Assembly (NCBI GenBank): GCA_963793415.1
Contig: CAWCAC010000002.1
Coordinates: forward strand, 2,852,001-2,916,000
Length of the DNA: 64,000 nt
Direction: 5' to 3'
Origin: CAXMST01 sp963793415
GTDB lineage: Bacteria > Actinomycetota > Thermoleophilia > Solirubrobacterales > 70-9
In this document: piece by piece, positions 18,354 to 27,021 of the stretch
Layout: every line of letters begins with the position of its first letter
How positions within the stretch are numbered: the stretch's first letter is position 1
Position numbers and translations under genes: made by a program
Notes under the pieces: model-generated
Seen by the model: the letters and a program-made list of their open reading frames with translations, nothing else
What the model was told of the DNA's origin: nothing
Databases searched by the model: none

Positions 18354-19139
18354 ATGGCGACGCGAGTGATGCGGGTGCCGGTGGCCGGCGGGTTCATCCT
18401 CGCGGTGGTGCTGCTGGCTCTCGCCCTGATCCTCAGCGGAAAAGTCGGCGGTTCCCCCTCGGGTCCCGGCCCCGACGTTGCCGTGGCCGGATGCGGAGGA
18501 ATCCGCGCCGACGTCCAGGCCGTCAGCAAGTTCCCGCGCCCGTTCGCCAGCCAGTACCAGAAGAAGCTCCGGATCCAGGTCCTGAACCGGACCGGCAACG
18601 TCAAGCGCTGGCATCTCGAGCTATACACCTTCAGCGGCTTCTACCTCGGCAAGAGCAAGGAGAAGAGCTGGCTCGAATGGGGCGACAAGGCCGCAATCAA
18701 GCTGCGCCAGGGACTCCAGCCCGGGCCCTATACGGTCGTCGTCAAGGGCGAGGTCCTGCGCTGCGGCGAGAGCGAGACCTCGAGCACGGTGAAGCTCAAG
18801 AACTGCCTTACCAAGCTTCCGATCAAGTTCTTCAACAAGCCCCAGGGCCTCGCCGCCGACTACAACCGCGGCGGCTACGTCTCGCTCGGGGTCGAGCCGA
18901 AGAGCGCCTGGGCGCCGATCAAGCAGCTTCACAGCACACTCAGCGACAGCGACGGCGTCGTCTACGGCGAGGCTGAGCTGCCCAAGGGGCAGCGCAAGCT
19001 GATCGGTCAGGCATACCTCAACAACAAGCTGAAGCGCGAGCTCAGGCCCGGGGACTACTCGGTCTACGTAACGGGCAAAGCGCCACAGCCACGCGAATGC
19101 GGCGACAAGAGCAAGACCGCGGTACTCGAGTTCGAGTAG
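18354..19139 (+). CDS. Membrane-anchored extracytoplasmic protein of unknown function
   Basis: A 261-residue protein with one N-terminal membrane anchor (GGFILAVVLLALALILSG, about 11-28). Its extracytoplasmic part shows two copies of a beta-rich pattern: KLRIQVLNRTGNVKRWHLELYT ... GPYTVVVKGEVLRCGE and a second half ending GDYSVYVTGK...ECGD. Each half contains Cys (CGGI, RCGE; NCLTK, RECGD), suggesting disulphide-linked Ig-like modules. It begins a three-gene unit: the next collagen-like gene starts 43 nt before its stop. Not a family I can name. Confidence 0.65.
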   Translation: MATRVMRVPVAGGFILAVVLLALALILSGKVGGSPSGPGPDVAVAGCGGIRADVQAVSKFPRPFASQYQKKLRIQVLNRTGNVKRWHLELYTFSGFYLGKSKEKSWLEWGDKAAIKLRQGLQPGPYTVVVKGEVLRCGESETSSTVKLKNCLTKLPIKFFNKPQGLAADYNRGGYVSLGVEPKSAWAPIKQLHSTLSDSDGVVYGEAELPKGQRKLIGQAYLNNKLKRELRPGDYSVYVTGKAPQPRECGDKSKTAVLEFE

Positions 19140-19912
19140 GCGCCCCCCTGCTTGCCGCGGGCCTCGTGCTCGCGGGACTGCTCCTGTCCGGCGGCGCCGC
19201 CGGGGCGGGCGCGTCCGACGCGCCCCGACTCGACCTGACCGAGAAGAGCACGAGAGTGATCGAGGGGCCGCGCGGCCCGGTCGGCCCCGCCGGCCCTCGC
19301 GGCCTGAAGGGACCGCGCGGCGCGCAGGGGCCGACCGGCCCGACCGGCAAGCTCGGCCCCGCCGGCGCCGCCGCGCCCCCGGCGCTGACCAAGCAGTTCG
19401 TCAACATCGGCTGGCAGAATGGCGCCTGGCAGGGATTCGAGAGCCAGAAGTTCACCGCTCCCGGGATCGGATCCGGCGTCCTGCGCTGCACCCCGCCGAC
19501 TGAGGCGAACAAGTACACGGGCGACCAGTTGATCTCGTTCACGCCGATCTACAACACCCGCGGCACGCCCGGCAACGTCAAGCCGGAGAAGTGGGCGACG
19601 ACGATGTGGACGGCGCGCCACGGCGGCAACGAGGATGACGCTGACGCCCGCAGGATCACGGTCGTCCGCACCGCGCGCCTCGACCGCGGCAACCAGCCCG
19701 ACTTCTACGAGAGCTTCAGCACCGCCCCCGCCCTCCAGTACGACCCGGAGAGCACGGGCAGCATGCGCGGGATCATCACGACCGAGCCCTGGGACGAGGG
19801 CACGGCGCAGCCGCCGGCGACCACGTTCGAACTCTCCTGGTACTGGAACTTCCGCACCACGGGCGCCGAGCGGTGCTACGTAAACGCTACCTTCGTAACG
19901 GAAGCTCGATGA
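19097..19912 (+). CDS. Collagen-like membrane-anchored protein 1
   Basis: A 271-residue protein with an N-terminal signal/anchor (PLLAAGLVLAGLLLSGGAAG, about 17-36). A short collagen-like Gly-X-Y stretch covers about 55-92 (GPRGPVGPAGPRGLKGPRGA...), then a beta-rich C-terminal domain to 271. Bacterial collagen-like proteins trimerise through the G-X-Y segment and project a globular head. The start at ATG 19097 overlaps the previous gene by 43 nt in another frame; no later start preserves the signal peptide. The stop overlaps the next ATG (ATGA). Function could be adhesion, cell-surface scaffolding or spore/cell coat. Confidence 0.75.
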   Translation: MRRQEQDRGTRVRVGAPLLAAGLVLAGLLLSGGAAGAGASDAPRLDLTEKSTRVIEGPRGPVGPAGPRGLKGPRGAQGPTGPTGKLGPAGAAAPPALTKQFVNIGWQNGAWQGFESQKFTAPGIGSGVLRCTPPTEANKYTGDQLISFTPIYNTRGTPGNVKPEKWATTMWTARHGGNEDDADARRITVVRTARLDRGNQPDFYESFSTAPALQYDPESTGSMRGIITTEPWDEGTAQPPATTFELSWYWNFRTTGAERCYVNATFVTEAR

Positions 19913-20661
19913 GAGACCTCTTCGACAGCCACAGCCGCGGATCGATCGCGCTCGCGCTCATCGGCATCTTCTGCATGGTCGCGGCGGTCGCGGTCGTCGC
20001 CTTCGGGGCCGGTGGTGGCTCCGAGAAGGACGGCAGCGTCGCCGGATCCGCCGAGCTCAGCAAGAAGCAGCGCGGGCGCCGCGGCCCTCCCGGCCCCCAA
20101 GGCCCTCCCGGCCCGCGGGGCAAGCGGGGCAAGACCGGCCCCCAGGGCCCCCAAGGACCGCAGGGAGCGCGGGGACCCGCCGGGGTCAGCAACGAGCGCG
20201 CCTTGAGCATGACGATCTCGTGGCGGGACTCCGACGACGCCGCCGGCCACACCACGGTCAGCAAGGCGCTGCCGGGCCTCGGGACGCTGACGCTCACCTG
20301 CCCGACCACGAACGGAACCGTCTATCCGGGCGATCGCAAGCTGACCCTGACGAATCCGGCTGCGAACACCCGCCGTACGGCGGCGACGCTGACAACGCTG
20401 CAGGGTGCCGGCCTCAACGGCGCCTCGCGACTCGAGCGCCTCAACATCGATCCCGGTCAGACCGGCGAGCTCGGCCTGCCGAACAACGGCATGATCGAGG
20501 GCACGATCTCAGCCGAGCCGAAGTCCGGCGGCAGCGTCCCGCCCGGATCGCTGACCAACGCCTCGGTCGTGATCTCCTCCTACTACAAGACCAACGACCC
20601 GATCGCGGCGAACAACTTCTGCCAGGTCACCGCCCAGCTCATCGTCAAGGGCGCTCCCTGA
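19909..20661 (+). CDS. Collagen-like membrane-anchored protein 2
   Basis: A 250-residue protein sharing the architecture of the preceding gene: N-terminal TM anchor (SIALALIGIFCMVAAVAVVAFG, about 11-32), Gly-X-Y repeats at about 55-95 (RRGPPGPQGPPGPRGKRG...), and a C-terminal beta-domain with a Cys pair (LTCPTT and NNFCQVT). ATG 19909 overlaps the previous stop by 4 nt, so the twins are translationally coupled and may form hetero-trimers. The head domains are diverged but both end in a short 'C.V.A..(I/F)V' strand, suggesting tandem duplication. Confidence 0.78.
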   Translation: MRDLFDSHSRGSIALALIGIFCMVAAVAVVAFGAGGGSEKDGSVAGSAELSKKQRGRRGPPGPQGPPGPRGKRGKTGPQGPQGPQGARGPAGVSNERALSMTISWRDSDDAAGHTTVSKALPGLGTLTLTCPTTNGTVYPGDRKLTLTNPAANTRRTAATLTTLQGAGLNGASRLERLNIDPGQTGELGLPNNGMIEGTISAEPKSGGSVPPGSLTNASVVISSYYKTNDPIAANNFCQVTAQLIVKGAP

Positions 20662-20672
20662 GCGGACGCGGG

Positions 20673-20678
20673 TAACCT
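20673..20678 (+). promoter_or_regulatory. -10 element (TAACCT), leaderless GTG start
   Basis: TAACCT is 7 nt before the GTG at 20686, 12 nt after the stop of the collagen-like gene. Confidence 0.4.
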
Positions 20679-20685
20679 CGCTGCG

Positions 20686-21331
20686 GTGAGCGGCGAGGAT
20701 CCCGAGCTGGGAGAACCCGAGGAGCAGGAGGAGCCGGGCCGCCCGGTGGCGAAGCCGGCTGATCCCGCGCCGACGCTTCGCCGGGGCCTGCTCGGCTACC
20801 GGACCAAGGACGTGCACGCAGAACTCGAGGTCCGGCGCTCGGAAGTTGAGGAACTGCGCCGCGACGTCGCCGCGCTGTGGCTCGCGTTCGGCCAGCACGA
20901 GCGCACGATCCGTCATCTGATCGCCGCCATGGAAGCGCTCGAACAGGGTGCCGCCGCCGCGCCGGCGGTGGCCTCGCCCGGCCTGGATGCCGCGCCCCTT
21001 CCGGACCCCACCCACCCCCACCCCCACCCCCACCCGCGCCGACGCCTGACCCCGCGGCGGCAGCCGCCGCCGGCGCCCCGCCACCCAACGCACCGGCACC
21101 CGCACCTGCGGACTCTGCGGCAGATGAAGCCGTGACCGTCCCCGCCGACGTGATCAGCGCGCAGCTCAGCGATCTCGACGACGTCCTCGCCGCGATCGAG
21201 CAGGCGACCCGCTCGCTCGAGCGCACCTACACCGACGAGATCGCCCCCGCGGACGAAGGCGAAGCCGCGACGAGACCGAAGACGAGACCGAGGGCGGCGA
21301 GCCGGGCGCTAGGGAGCCGGAACCGAGCTGA
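20686..21331 (+). CDS. Coiled-coil/Pro-rich protein with two apparent frameshifts
   Basis: GTG 20686 opens a frame encoding an acidic N-terminus, GLLGYRTKDVHAELEVRRSE and a coiled coil (VEELRRDVAALWLAFGQHE), like DivIVA-domain proteins. At the CCCCCA tract (21005-21036) the reading frame must slip by one base. The other frame continues as a Pro/Ala linker and then a second amphipathic helix (VISAQLSDLDDVLAAIEQATRSL, about 21150-21220). Near 21250-21268 a second slip would give the acidic ending DETEDETEGGEPG up to TGA 21329-21331. Both slips are inferred from residue composition. A DivIVA-like scaffold is possible; function unknown. Confidence 0.55.
21005..21036. repeat. C-rich (CCCCCA) short tandem repeat
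   Basis: Blocks of three to five C separated by single A (CCCCA, CCCA, then CCCCCA three times). The opposite strand has G3-5 runs able to fold as a G-quadruplex. The tract coincides with an apparent frameshift in the gene that contains it. Confidence 0.7.
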
Positions 21332-21720
21332 GCGCCTCTTCGCGGCCCTCCAGCTCAGCGAGGCGACCGCTGCCGGGAACGACGCCGAAGTGGGAGCAGA
21401 GCGCGGCCTCCTGTGCCGGCCCGAGACCGACGGCGGGGTCGACTTCGGGGGCGCTCTTGATCGTCTCCCTGTCGAAGGGCACCCAGACGTGCCCGCCTCC
21501 GGCGGCGACGAGACCGAAGGGAACCGCCGAGCGGTGCCCGAGGCGCCCGATCCGGATCACGAGCCAGGCAGGCTCGCCGCTTGCCGGAGTCGACGAAGAC
21601 GCTCTCGACGCGGCCCGCGGTCGAGCCTGAGATGTCATCCAGCTTGTGGCCGGCCCACGTCTGCGCCTGCTCGAGGCCGACTGGGTACTCAACCGCCAAC
21701 GCGGCGCTCCAGCAACTCAC
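21309..21720 (-). CDS. PRC-barrel protein with apparent frameshift
   Basis: The N-terminal half is in one frame (VEYPVGLEQAQTWAGHKLDDI, TAGRVESVFVDSG) and the C-terminal half in another (SGEPAWLVIRIGRLG, HVWVPFDRETIKSAPEV, ALCSHFGV). Alignment with paralogs at 16557, 17065 and 60073 shows VD-x-x-(T/S)GEP is contiguous in the family. One extra A near 21585 therefore breaks the frame, probably a sequence error. The start is unclear: ATG 21720 lies inside the end of meaB, and TTG 21699 is an alternative. The gene follows meaB directly on the same strand. Confidence 0.7.
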
Positions 21721-22645
21721 GGGCGGCGTTCGCGGGGTCGATCTCGCGGCTGACGACGCGGTCGAGCAGCGCCGCTACCTCGGGATCCTCGGCGGCGAGC
21801 TGCTCGAGCTCCCGCTTCATCCGGGCGGCGGCCAGCGCGAGAACCTCGTTGCGGAGGTTGCGGGCGCGGCGCTCCTCGAGCGTCCCCTCTTCGACGATGA
21901 AGGCGCGGTGGGCGTCGATCTGCTCGAGCAGCTCGGGCACCCCGATCCCCTTCGAGGCCTCGGTCTTGACGATCGGGACCTTCCAGCCCTGCTGCGGGCC
22001 TAGCGACAGCGCGGTGCGCACCTCGCGCACCATCGTGTCGGTGAGCGGGTGGTCGGCCTTGTTGACGACGATCACGTCGGGGATCTCCATCACGCCGGCC
22101 TTGAGCGCCTGGATCGAGTCGCCGGAGCCCGGCATCAGCGCCAGGACGACGGTGTCGGCATGATCGACGATGTCGATCTCGGCCTGGCCGACGCCGACCG
22201 TCTCGATCAGGACGTCGTCCTTGCCGGCGGCGTCCATCAGCAGCGCCGCCTGCAGTGACGCCTCGGCGAGCCCGCCGAGGGCGCCGCGGCTCGCCATCGA
22301 GCGGATGAAGACCTCGGGGTCGAGGAAGTGCTCGGAGAGCCGGATCCGGTCGCCGAGCAGGGCGCCGCGGGTGAACGGGCTCGAGGGGTCGATCGAGAGC
22401 ACCCCGACCTTGCGATCTGCCGCGCGCAGCTCCTTGGTCAGCGCGCCGAGCAGGGTGCTCTTGCCGACGCCTGGAGGGCCGGTGAAGCCCATGATCCGGG
22501 CGCCGCCGGTGCGCGGGAAGACGGCGCCGACGAGCTCGGAGCCCTCAGGGTCGCCGTTCTCGACCAGCGAGATCGCGCGGGCGAGAGCGCGCTTGTCGCC
22601 CGCGAGAAGGCGGTCGACGAGGTCGGCTGTTGCCGCGGAGGCCAT
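21689..22645 (-). CDS. meaB: Methylmalonyl-CoA mutase-associated GTPase MeaB (ArgK family)
   Basis: A 318-residue G3E-type P-loop GTPase that chaperones and reloads adenosylcobalamin in methylmalonyl-CoA mutase. Walker A GPPGVGKST is at 56-64; VLSIDPSSPFTRGALLGDRIR, the switch-like ETVGVGQAE and the base-recognition NKAD are all present. The C-terminal helix pair serves dimerisation. ATG 22645 is chosen: the longer frame overlaps the divergent acyltransferase gene and has no family similarity. The mutase itself is not in the window. Together with thiolase and acyl-CoA dehydrogenase it implies propionate/branched-chain catabolism. Confidence 0.93.
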   Translation of the reverse strand: MASAATADLVDRLLAGDKRALARAISLVENGDPEGSELVGAVFPRTGGARIMGFTGPPGVGKSTLLGALTKELRAADRKVGVLSIDPSSPFTRGALLGDRIRLSEHFLDPEVFIRSMASRGALGGLAEASLQAALLMDAAGKDDVLIETVGVGQAEIDIVDHADTVVLALMPGSGDSIQALKAGVMEIPDVIVVNKADHPLTDTMVREVRTALSLGPQQGWKVPIVKTEASKGIGVPELLEQIDAHRAFIVEEGTLEERRARNLRNEVLALAAARMKRELEQLAAEDPEVAALLDRVVSREIDPANAARELLERRVGG

Positions 22646-22677
22646 CGGGCGGCGGATGATTGCACGGTGCCCCCTCC

Positions 22678-22683
22678 TAAGAT
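22678..22683 (+). promoter_or_regulatory. -10 element (TAAGAT), leaderless start
   Basis: TAAGAT is 8 nt before ATG 22692 in the divergent meaB/acyltransferase intergenic region. Confidence 0.4.
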
Positions 22684-22691
22684 TCAGCCGG

Positions 22692-23690
22692 ATGGGCGCC
22701 CCACCCGCGAGTCGCGAGTCCTCGGACATCCCTGAGAACGACGGCCCCGCGCCGGCGCCCCCGGACCCGTCCCCCGCCGCCGACGGGCTCGAGCGGATCG
22801 CGCCGAAGCGGGGTCCGCTGGCGGCGCTCCGGTTTGCAGCCCGGCAGCGGATGCTGACCCCGAAGTACGCGCGCCTGGCGCTGCGCTTCTTCGCTCGCCG
22901 CCTGTTCACCGTCGCCGGCCGACGCTGGCAGACCGACGGGATGCTGTTCCTCGGCCCGCGCATGCAGCTGCAGATCGGCAAGCGAGCCACGGTCAGGTTC
23001 GGGCGCTTCGTCTGGATCGGTCACGGCACCAAGATCCGCTGCCACGAGGGTGAGGTCGAGATCGGCGCCAAGACCGTGATCGGCCAGGACTGCACGATCA
23101 GCGCCTACCGGCGCGTCCGGATCGGCGAGCAGTGCGTGATCGCCGACCGCGCGATGTTCATCGACTTCGACCACAACGTCGCCGACACCGAGGCGCCGAT
23201 CCGGCGCCAGGGCATCTACATGCGCGACGTCGAGGTCGGCAACAACGTCTGGATCGGCTACAACGCCCAGGTCCTCCGCGGCGTCCGCGTCGGCGACAAC
23301 TCGATCATCGGCGCCAACTCCGTCGTCACCCGCGACATCCCGGCCAACGCCGTCGCCGCCGGCACCCCGGCCCGCGTGATCCGCATGCGAGAAGCTCCCG
23401 AGCACCTGCGCTGGACCGACCCCGTCGAGCCCGCCGGCTACGGTCCCGCGGGCCCCGCTAGAGCCAACACCCGTCCAGGCGCTCGCGCCGGGAACTTCAC
23501 CGCGATTTGCATACCCATACGAGCGGCAGAACGCAGCGGAGTTGCCGCGTACGCGCTCCGCGCGCGAGCCGATTCGCTCGCGTGGCCCGCTAGACCCGGC
23601 TGCGTTCGAGCAGAGAGTCGTACACCGCCTCGGTCTGGCCGGCTACGTCGAGCCAGTCGAAGCCGCGGACGTGTTCGCGGGCCTCGCTGA
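22692..23690 (+). CDS. Left-handed beta-helix (hexapeptide) acyltransferase
   Basis: Residues about 85-235 contain hexapeptide repeats (ATVRFGRFVWIGHGTKI, VEIGAKTVIGQDCTISAY, VRIGEQCVIAD, VEVGNNVWIGYNAQVL, VRVGDNSIIGANSVVTRDI) and a FIDFDHN loop like maltose/nodulation O-acetyltransferases (WbbJ-type). It transfers an acyl group, usually acetyl, from CoA to a sugar hydroxyl. An open frame continues to 23690, overlapping the convergent GT4 gene by about 100 nt. The composition changes after VEPAGYGPAGP, and one extra C would end it at TAG 23460-23462, so the last 75 residues are doubtful. A similar acyltransferase (Rv3034c) lies in the mycobacterial MGLP locus. Confidence 0.82.
   Translation: MGAPPASRESSDIPENDGPAPAPPDPSPAADGLERIAPKRGPLAALRFAARQRMLTPKYARLALRFFARRLFTVAGRRWQTDGMLFLGPRMQLQIGKRATVRFGRFVWIGHGTKIRCHEGEVEIGAKTVIGQDCTISAYRRVRIGEQCVIADRAMFIDFDHNVADTEAPIRRQGIYMRDVEVGNNVWIGYNAQVLRGVRVGDNSIIGANSVVTRDIPANAVAAGTPARVIRMREAPEHLRWTDPVEPAGYGPAGPARANTRPGARAGNFTAICIPIRAAERSGVAAYALRARADSLAWPARPGCVRAESRTPPRSGRLRRASRSRGRVRGPR
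23563..23582 (-). terminator. Hairpin downstream of GT4 gene
   Basis: A 7-bp perfect stem CGCGAGC/GCTCGCG with a 6-nt loop lies 8 nt beyond the GT4 stop, between convergent genes. There is no U-tract, as is common in high-G+C genomes. Confidence 0.4.
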
Positions 23691-24784
23691 TCAGCTCGCT
23701 GCGGAGGGCCTCGTCGGAGAGGACCTTGCAGGCGACGTCGGCAAGGGCCTCGGGGTCGCGGGAGCGGAAGCGGAGGCCGACCTGGCCGCCGTCGGGGACG
23801 ACCTCGCGCAGGCCGCCGGTGTCGGCGACGATGCAGGGGCAGTCGGAGGCCATCGCCTCGAGCGCGACGAGCCCGAACGGCTCGTACAGCGAGGGAACCA
23901 CGCAGACGTCGGCGATCCGGTAGAGCGAGTGCAGTACGTCGTCGCCGATCCAGCCGAGGAAGGTGCCGTGGTCCATCAGGCCGAGCTCGTTGGCCTGGCG
24001 CCGCAGCTCCTCCTCGTGCGTGCCGGAGCCGGCGACCAGGAACCGCGTGCCAGGAACCCGCTCGATCAGCGCCGGCATCGCCTCGAGCGCGAACTGAAAG
24101 CCCTTCTCGTAGACGAGCCGGCCGATCAGCAGCACCAGCTTCTCGTCCGGCTGCCGCGAACTCGGCTCGCAGCCGCGCCAGCTCGGCCTCATCGGCCTGC
24201 GGAAGGTCCTCGGGATCGATCCCGTTCGGGATCACGCTCACCCGCTTCTCGGGCACGTCGAAGATGTCGGAGATCTGCTCGCGCATGTAATAGCTGCAGG
24301 CGATCACGCGGTCGGAGCGGTTCGTGATCCAGCGCTCGACGCCGTGAATGTATGACTGCGGATGCTTGTCGACCCAGCCCTGGTGGCGGCCGTGCTCGGT
24401 CGCGTGGATCGTCGTTACCAGCGGCGCTCCGAAGCGACGGGCGAGGTGGTCGCCGGCGCCGGCGACGAGCCAGTCGTGGCAGTGGACGAGGTCGAAGTCG
24501 AAGCGGTCGCCGATCTCGACGCCGGCGGCGAGCATGTCGGCGTTCATCCGCTCGACCCAGGCGACGAACTCGCCGAGGTCCCGGGGCCGCGTCGGCTCGA
24601 GAACGCGGTGGATGCGCACGCCACGCATCTCCTCCTCGCGCGGCGACTCCTCGCCGCCGCGGGTCAGCACGTGGACCTCGACGCCACGCTCGACCAGCGC
24701 CTCCGAGAGCTTGCGGACATGACGGGCGAGGCCACCCTCGATCAGAGGCGGGTACTCCCAGGAGAGGATCAGGACGCGAGGCAT
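23590..24784 (-). CDS. GT4 alpha-glucosyltransferase (Rv3032-like); apparent frameshift
   Basis: GT4 enzyme, probably an alpha-1,4-glucosyltransferase. The N-terminal domain (MPRVLILSWEYPPLIEGGLARH, VHCHDWLVAGAG, STIHATEHGRHQGW-type, VSVIPNGIDPEDL) is in the frame from ATG 24784. The C-terminal domain (DEKLVLLIGRLVYEKGFQ, SLYEPFGLVALEAMA with the EX7E motif, ending LLERSRV) is one base off from about 24150. One extra base in the FAA-PDEKL junction explains it; both halves are otherwise intact, so sequence error is likely. The sequence resembles mycobacterial Rv3032, elongating enzyme of methylglucose lipopolysaccharide. Last gene of a methyltransferase-GH57-GT4 operon. Confidence 0.85.
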
Positions 24785-24817
24785 GGATTCGTCGGCGCGT
24801 GGGCGGCGGAAAAGGGT

Positions 24818-26233
24818 CTAAGGCTCTTGCAGTGGTGCGAGGGCGAGATCCGGTGCGAGGTTTCTCAGGGCCGGATCGGCGCCCGCGGGGGAGTTTATGG
24901 CCTCGAACAGGGCTTGGCTGTGGCTGAGGACGCGCGTGTACGGGTAGTCGCCCGCCTGCTTGCGGTAGTCGAGGAAGGCCCAGTCGCTGGCCTGGACAGC
25001 GAGCAGCTCGCGAGCGGCGCGCTCGAGTGCGGCTCCGCGCAGCCGGCCGGCGCCGACCTCGCGCAGGATCCGCAGCTCGAGCCGCCGGGCGCCGCGGACG
25101 AACTCGGCGACCGGACGCGAGTCCCAGGTCCGGAGGTCCTTGTGCTCGCCCCAGCTCGAGCGCCTGGCGCCGCGCGGCTCGGGCCGATGATCCGCTTGCG
25201 CATCGCCGAGCTTGACCGCGCGGACGCCGTGCTCCGGCAGCCGCTCGAGCACGGCCTCGAGCCAGATCGGCCCCTCCCACCACCAGTGGCCGAGCAGCTC
25301 GGTGTCGATCGCGAAGGTGAGCAGGCCGGGCGCACCGGCGCGCCTGAGGTGGCTCGCCAGCCGCGCCGCCACCGCCACCGCAAACTCCTCAGCCTGCCGG
25401 CGGGCTCGTGCCGCCGCCGCCCCGGGGTCATAGGCGTCGCCGCCGATCGACCACGGGCGGGTGCCGCGCAGCGACTTGCGGTGAAAGTCTGCGTAGTTCG
25501 GGTCCGACGGGTAGCCCTGCAGCGACCACAGCCAGAGCACCGCTTCCCAGTCGATCGGGAAGGCGGTCAGCCCGCCGAGCGCGATTGGGACCATCGCCTG
25601 CTCTGACGACTCGTGCTCGCTCTGGTCGAGCGGCGCCCACTCGACCCCCGCCTCGCCGAGCAGCGCCTCGAGGCCGGGGTCGTAGGCGCACTCGGGCAGC
25701 CAGAAGCCGGTGCTCGGGCCGAACCGGCGCCGATGCGATCGCAGGCCCGTCTCGACCTGGAGCAGGACGCCCTCGCGGGTCGCTAGCAGCGGCAGGATCG
25801 CGTGCGTCGCGCTCGAGGGGATCAGCTCGACCCGACCCTCCGCGGCTGCCGAGGCGAAGGCGCCGAGGACGTCGCCGCCGAGCCGCTCGAGCTCGGTGAG
25901 CGCAGCACCGTAGCGGCCGGCCTCGGCCGCGCAGGCCGCGCGCAGCTCCTCGGTCTCCATCTCGCCGGCGTCGAGATCGGCCGAGCCGACCCGGTAGCGG
26001 CGCGTGAACTCGAGCAGCCGATCCGCCATCCCCGGCGCCTCGAGCTGGTCGCCGAGAACCGGGGTGATCGTCATCGTCAGGTTCTCGGCGACGGCGAGCA
26101 CCGGCAGGTACGAGCGCAGAGCCGCGTCGAACAGCCATTCCTCGCCGAACGGATAGGTCCCGAAGCCCTCGACGTAAGGCATGTGGCTGTGGAGGACGAG
26201 GGCGATGTCGCCGACGTGATCGGGGCGCCCCAC
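24818..26233 (-). CDS. GH57 family glucan branching enzyme-like protein (Rv3031-like, DUF1957)
   Basis: A 471-residue GH57 protein. The N-terminus IALVLHSHMPYVEGFGTYPFGEEWL is the first GH57 motif; the nucleophile Glu is in GFWLPECAYDPG and the acid/base Asp in FAIDTELLGHWWWEGP. The C-terminal helical DUF1957 part contains ASDWAFL. Family members form alpha-1,6 branches in alpha-glucans; the mycobacterial homolog Rv3031 works with Rv3032 in MGLP synthesis. The start is GTG 26233, 7 nt after the methyltransferase stop, and the GT4 start follows 33 nt after this stop. Operon order equals Rv3030-Rv3031-Rv3032. Confidence 0.9.
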   Translation of the reverse strand: MGRPDHVGDIALVLHSHMPYVEGFGTYPFGEEWLFDAALRSYLPVLAVAENLTMTITPVLGDQLEAPGMADRLLEFTRRYRVGSADLDAGEMETEELRAACAAEAGRYGAALTELERLGGDVLGAFASAAAEGRVELIPSSATHAILPLLATREGVLLQVETGLRSHRRRFGPSTGFWLPECAYDPGLEALLGEAGVEWAPLDQSEHESSEQAMVPIALGGLTAFPIDWEAVLWLWSLQGYPSDPNYADFHRKSLRGTRPWSIGGDAYDPGAAAARARRQAEEFAVAVAARLASHLRRAGAPGLLTFAIDTELLGHWWWEGPIWLEAVLERLPEHGVRAVKLGDAQADHRPEPRGARRSSWGEHKDLRTWDSRPVAEFVRGARRLELRILREVGAGRLRGAALERAARELLAVQASDWAFLDYRKQAGDYPYTRVLSHSQALFEAINSPAGADPALRNLAPDLALAPLQEP

Positions 26234-26240
26234 GGCCCCG

Positions 26241-26993
26241 CTACCTCCGGCAGATCGCCACGAAGTCCAGCGCCGAGTCGAGATCGCCGGGTCGCAGCTC
26301 GAAGTCGCTCTCGGAGATCGAGGGCGTGAAGCGGTCGTAGAAGAGATCGGTGATCCGCAGCGTTTTGTGGACCCGGTCCCAGCCCAGCTTCAGGGCGAGC
26401 TCGTGGATCCGCAGCTTGCCGACGTGATCGAGGCCGAGGATCTCGACCGAGCCGAAGTGCGGCTCCAGCAGCGCCCGGTACTCGGCCGCCGTGTACTCGC
26501 GGATGTGCCACGGGTTGTCCGACTTGTCGGCCCCCTCCGGCGCCAGGGTGAGCCGGTTCGGCGTCGAGATGTAGGCGATCGGCGCTGCAGCCACGATCGC
26601 GTCGAGCAGCTTGTCGACCTCATCGATGTGCTCGATCGTCTGCAGGAAGACGATCGCGTCACGCGGCCCTTTGACGTTCTCGACCAGGTCGCGCTCGAAG
26701 TGCAGGTTCGAGCGCCGGTAACGGGCGGCGGCGTGGGCATGAGCCTCGGGATTGGCGTCGACGCCGATCACGTCCGCAGCGTGCTCGGCGAGCGTCGCCG
26801 AGCCGTAGCCCTCGCCACAGGCGAGGTCGGTGACGTCCATGCCGCCGACGCGGTCGGCGATCCAGCGGTAGACGGCGAGATGGCGGCGATACCAGTAGTT
26901 CTCCTCGGGAACGTCGGGCAGCGTCCGCTCCCCGGTCAGCTCCAGGGGCGGCACGCCGTCGGGCTGATCCTGCTGCAGGTAGCGCGCTTCCAT
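26241..26993 (-). CDS. SAM-dependent O-methyltransferase, Rv3030-like
   Basis: A 250-residue class I methyltransferase. Residues 18-40 read LELTGERTLPDVPEENYWYRRH, closely like the N-terminus I recall for Rv3030. SAM motif I is VTDLACGEGYGSA and motif II is VIGVDANPEA. STPNRLT and NPWHIREYT are family hallmarks. In mycobacteria this gene heads the MGLP locus and is proposed to methylate the glucan. ATG 26993 is preferred because upstream in-frame ATGs lie inside the divergent gene. A TACCGT box at 27010-27005 overlaps the divergent -10 box of the 27022 gene. Confidence 0.85.
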   Translation of the reverse strand: MEARYLQQDQPDGVPPLELTGERTLPDVPEENYWYRRHLAVYRWIADRVGGMDVTDLACGEGYGSATLAEHAADVIGVDANPEAHAHAAARYRRSNLHFERDLVENVKGPRDAIVFLQTIEHIDEVDKLLDAIVAAAPIAYISTPNRLTLAPEGADKSDNPWHIREYTAAEYRALLEPHFGSVEILGLDHVGKLRIHELALKLGWDRVHKTLRITDLFYDRFTPSISESDFELRPGDLDSALDFVAICRR

Positions 26994-27008
26994 CGTGCGC
27001 CGGGACGG

Positions 27009-27014
27009 TACAGT
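27009..27014 (+). promoter_or_regulatory. -10 element (TACAGT), leaderless start; overlaps opposing -10
   Basis: TACAGT is 7 nt before ATG 27022. It shares its first two bases (TA within GTAC) with a TACCGT box on the other strand that serves the divergent methyltransferase gene. The two start codons are only 28 nt apart. Confidence 0.45.
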
Positions 27015-27021
27015 CCCGCGG

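Noticed and set aside
21005..21036. CRISPR-like array
   Set aside because: A 6-nt simple repeat without spacers.
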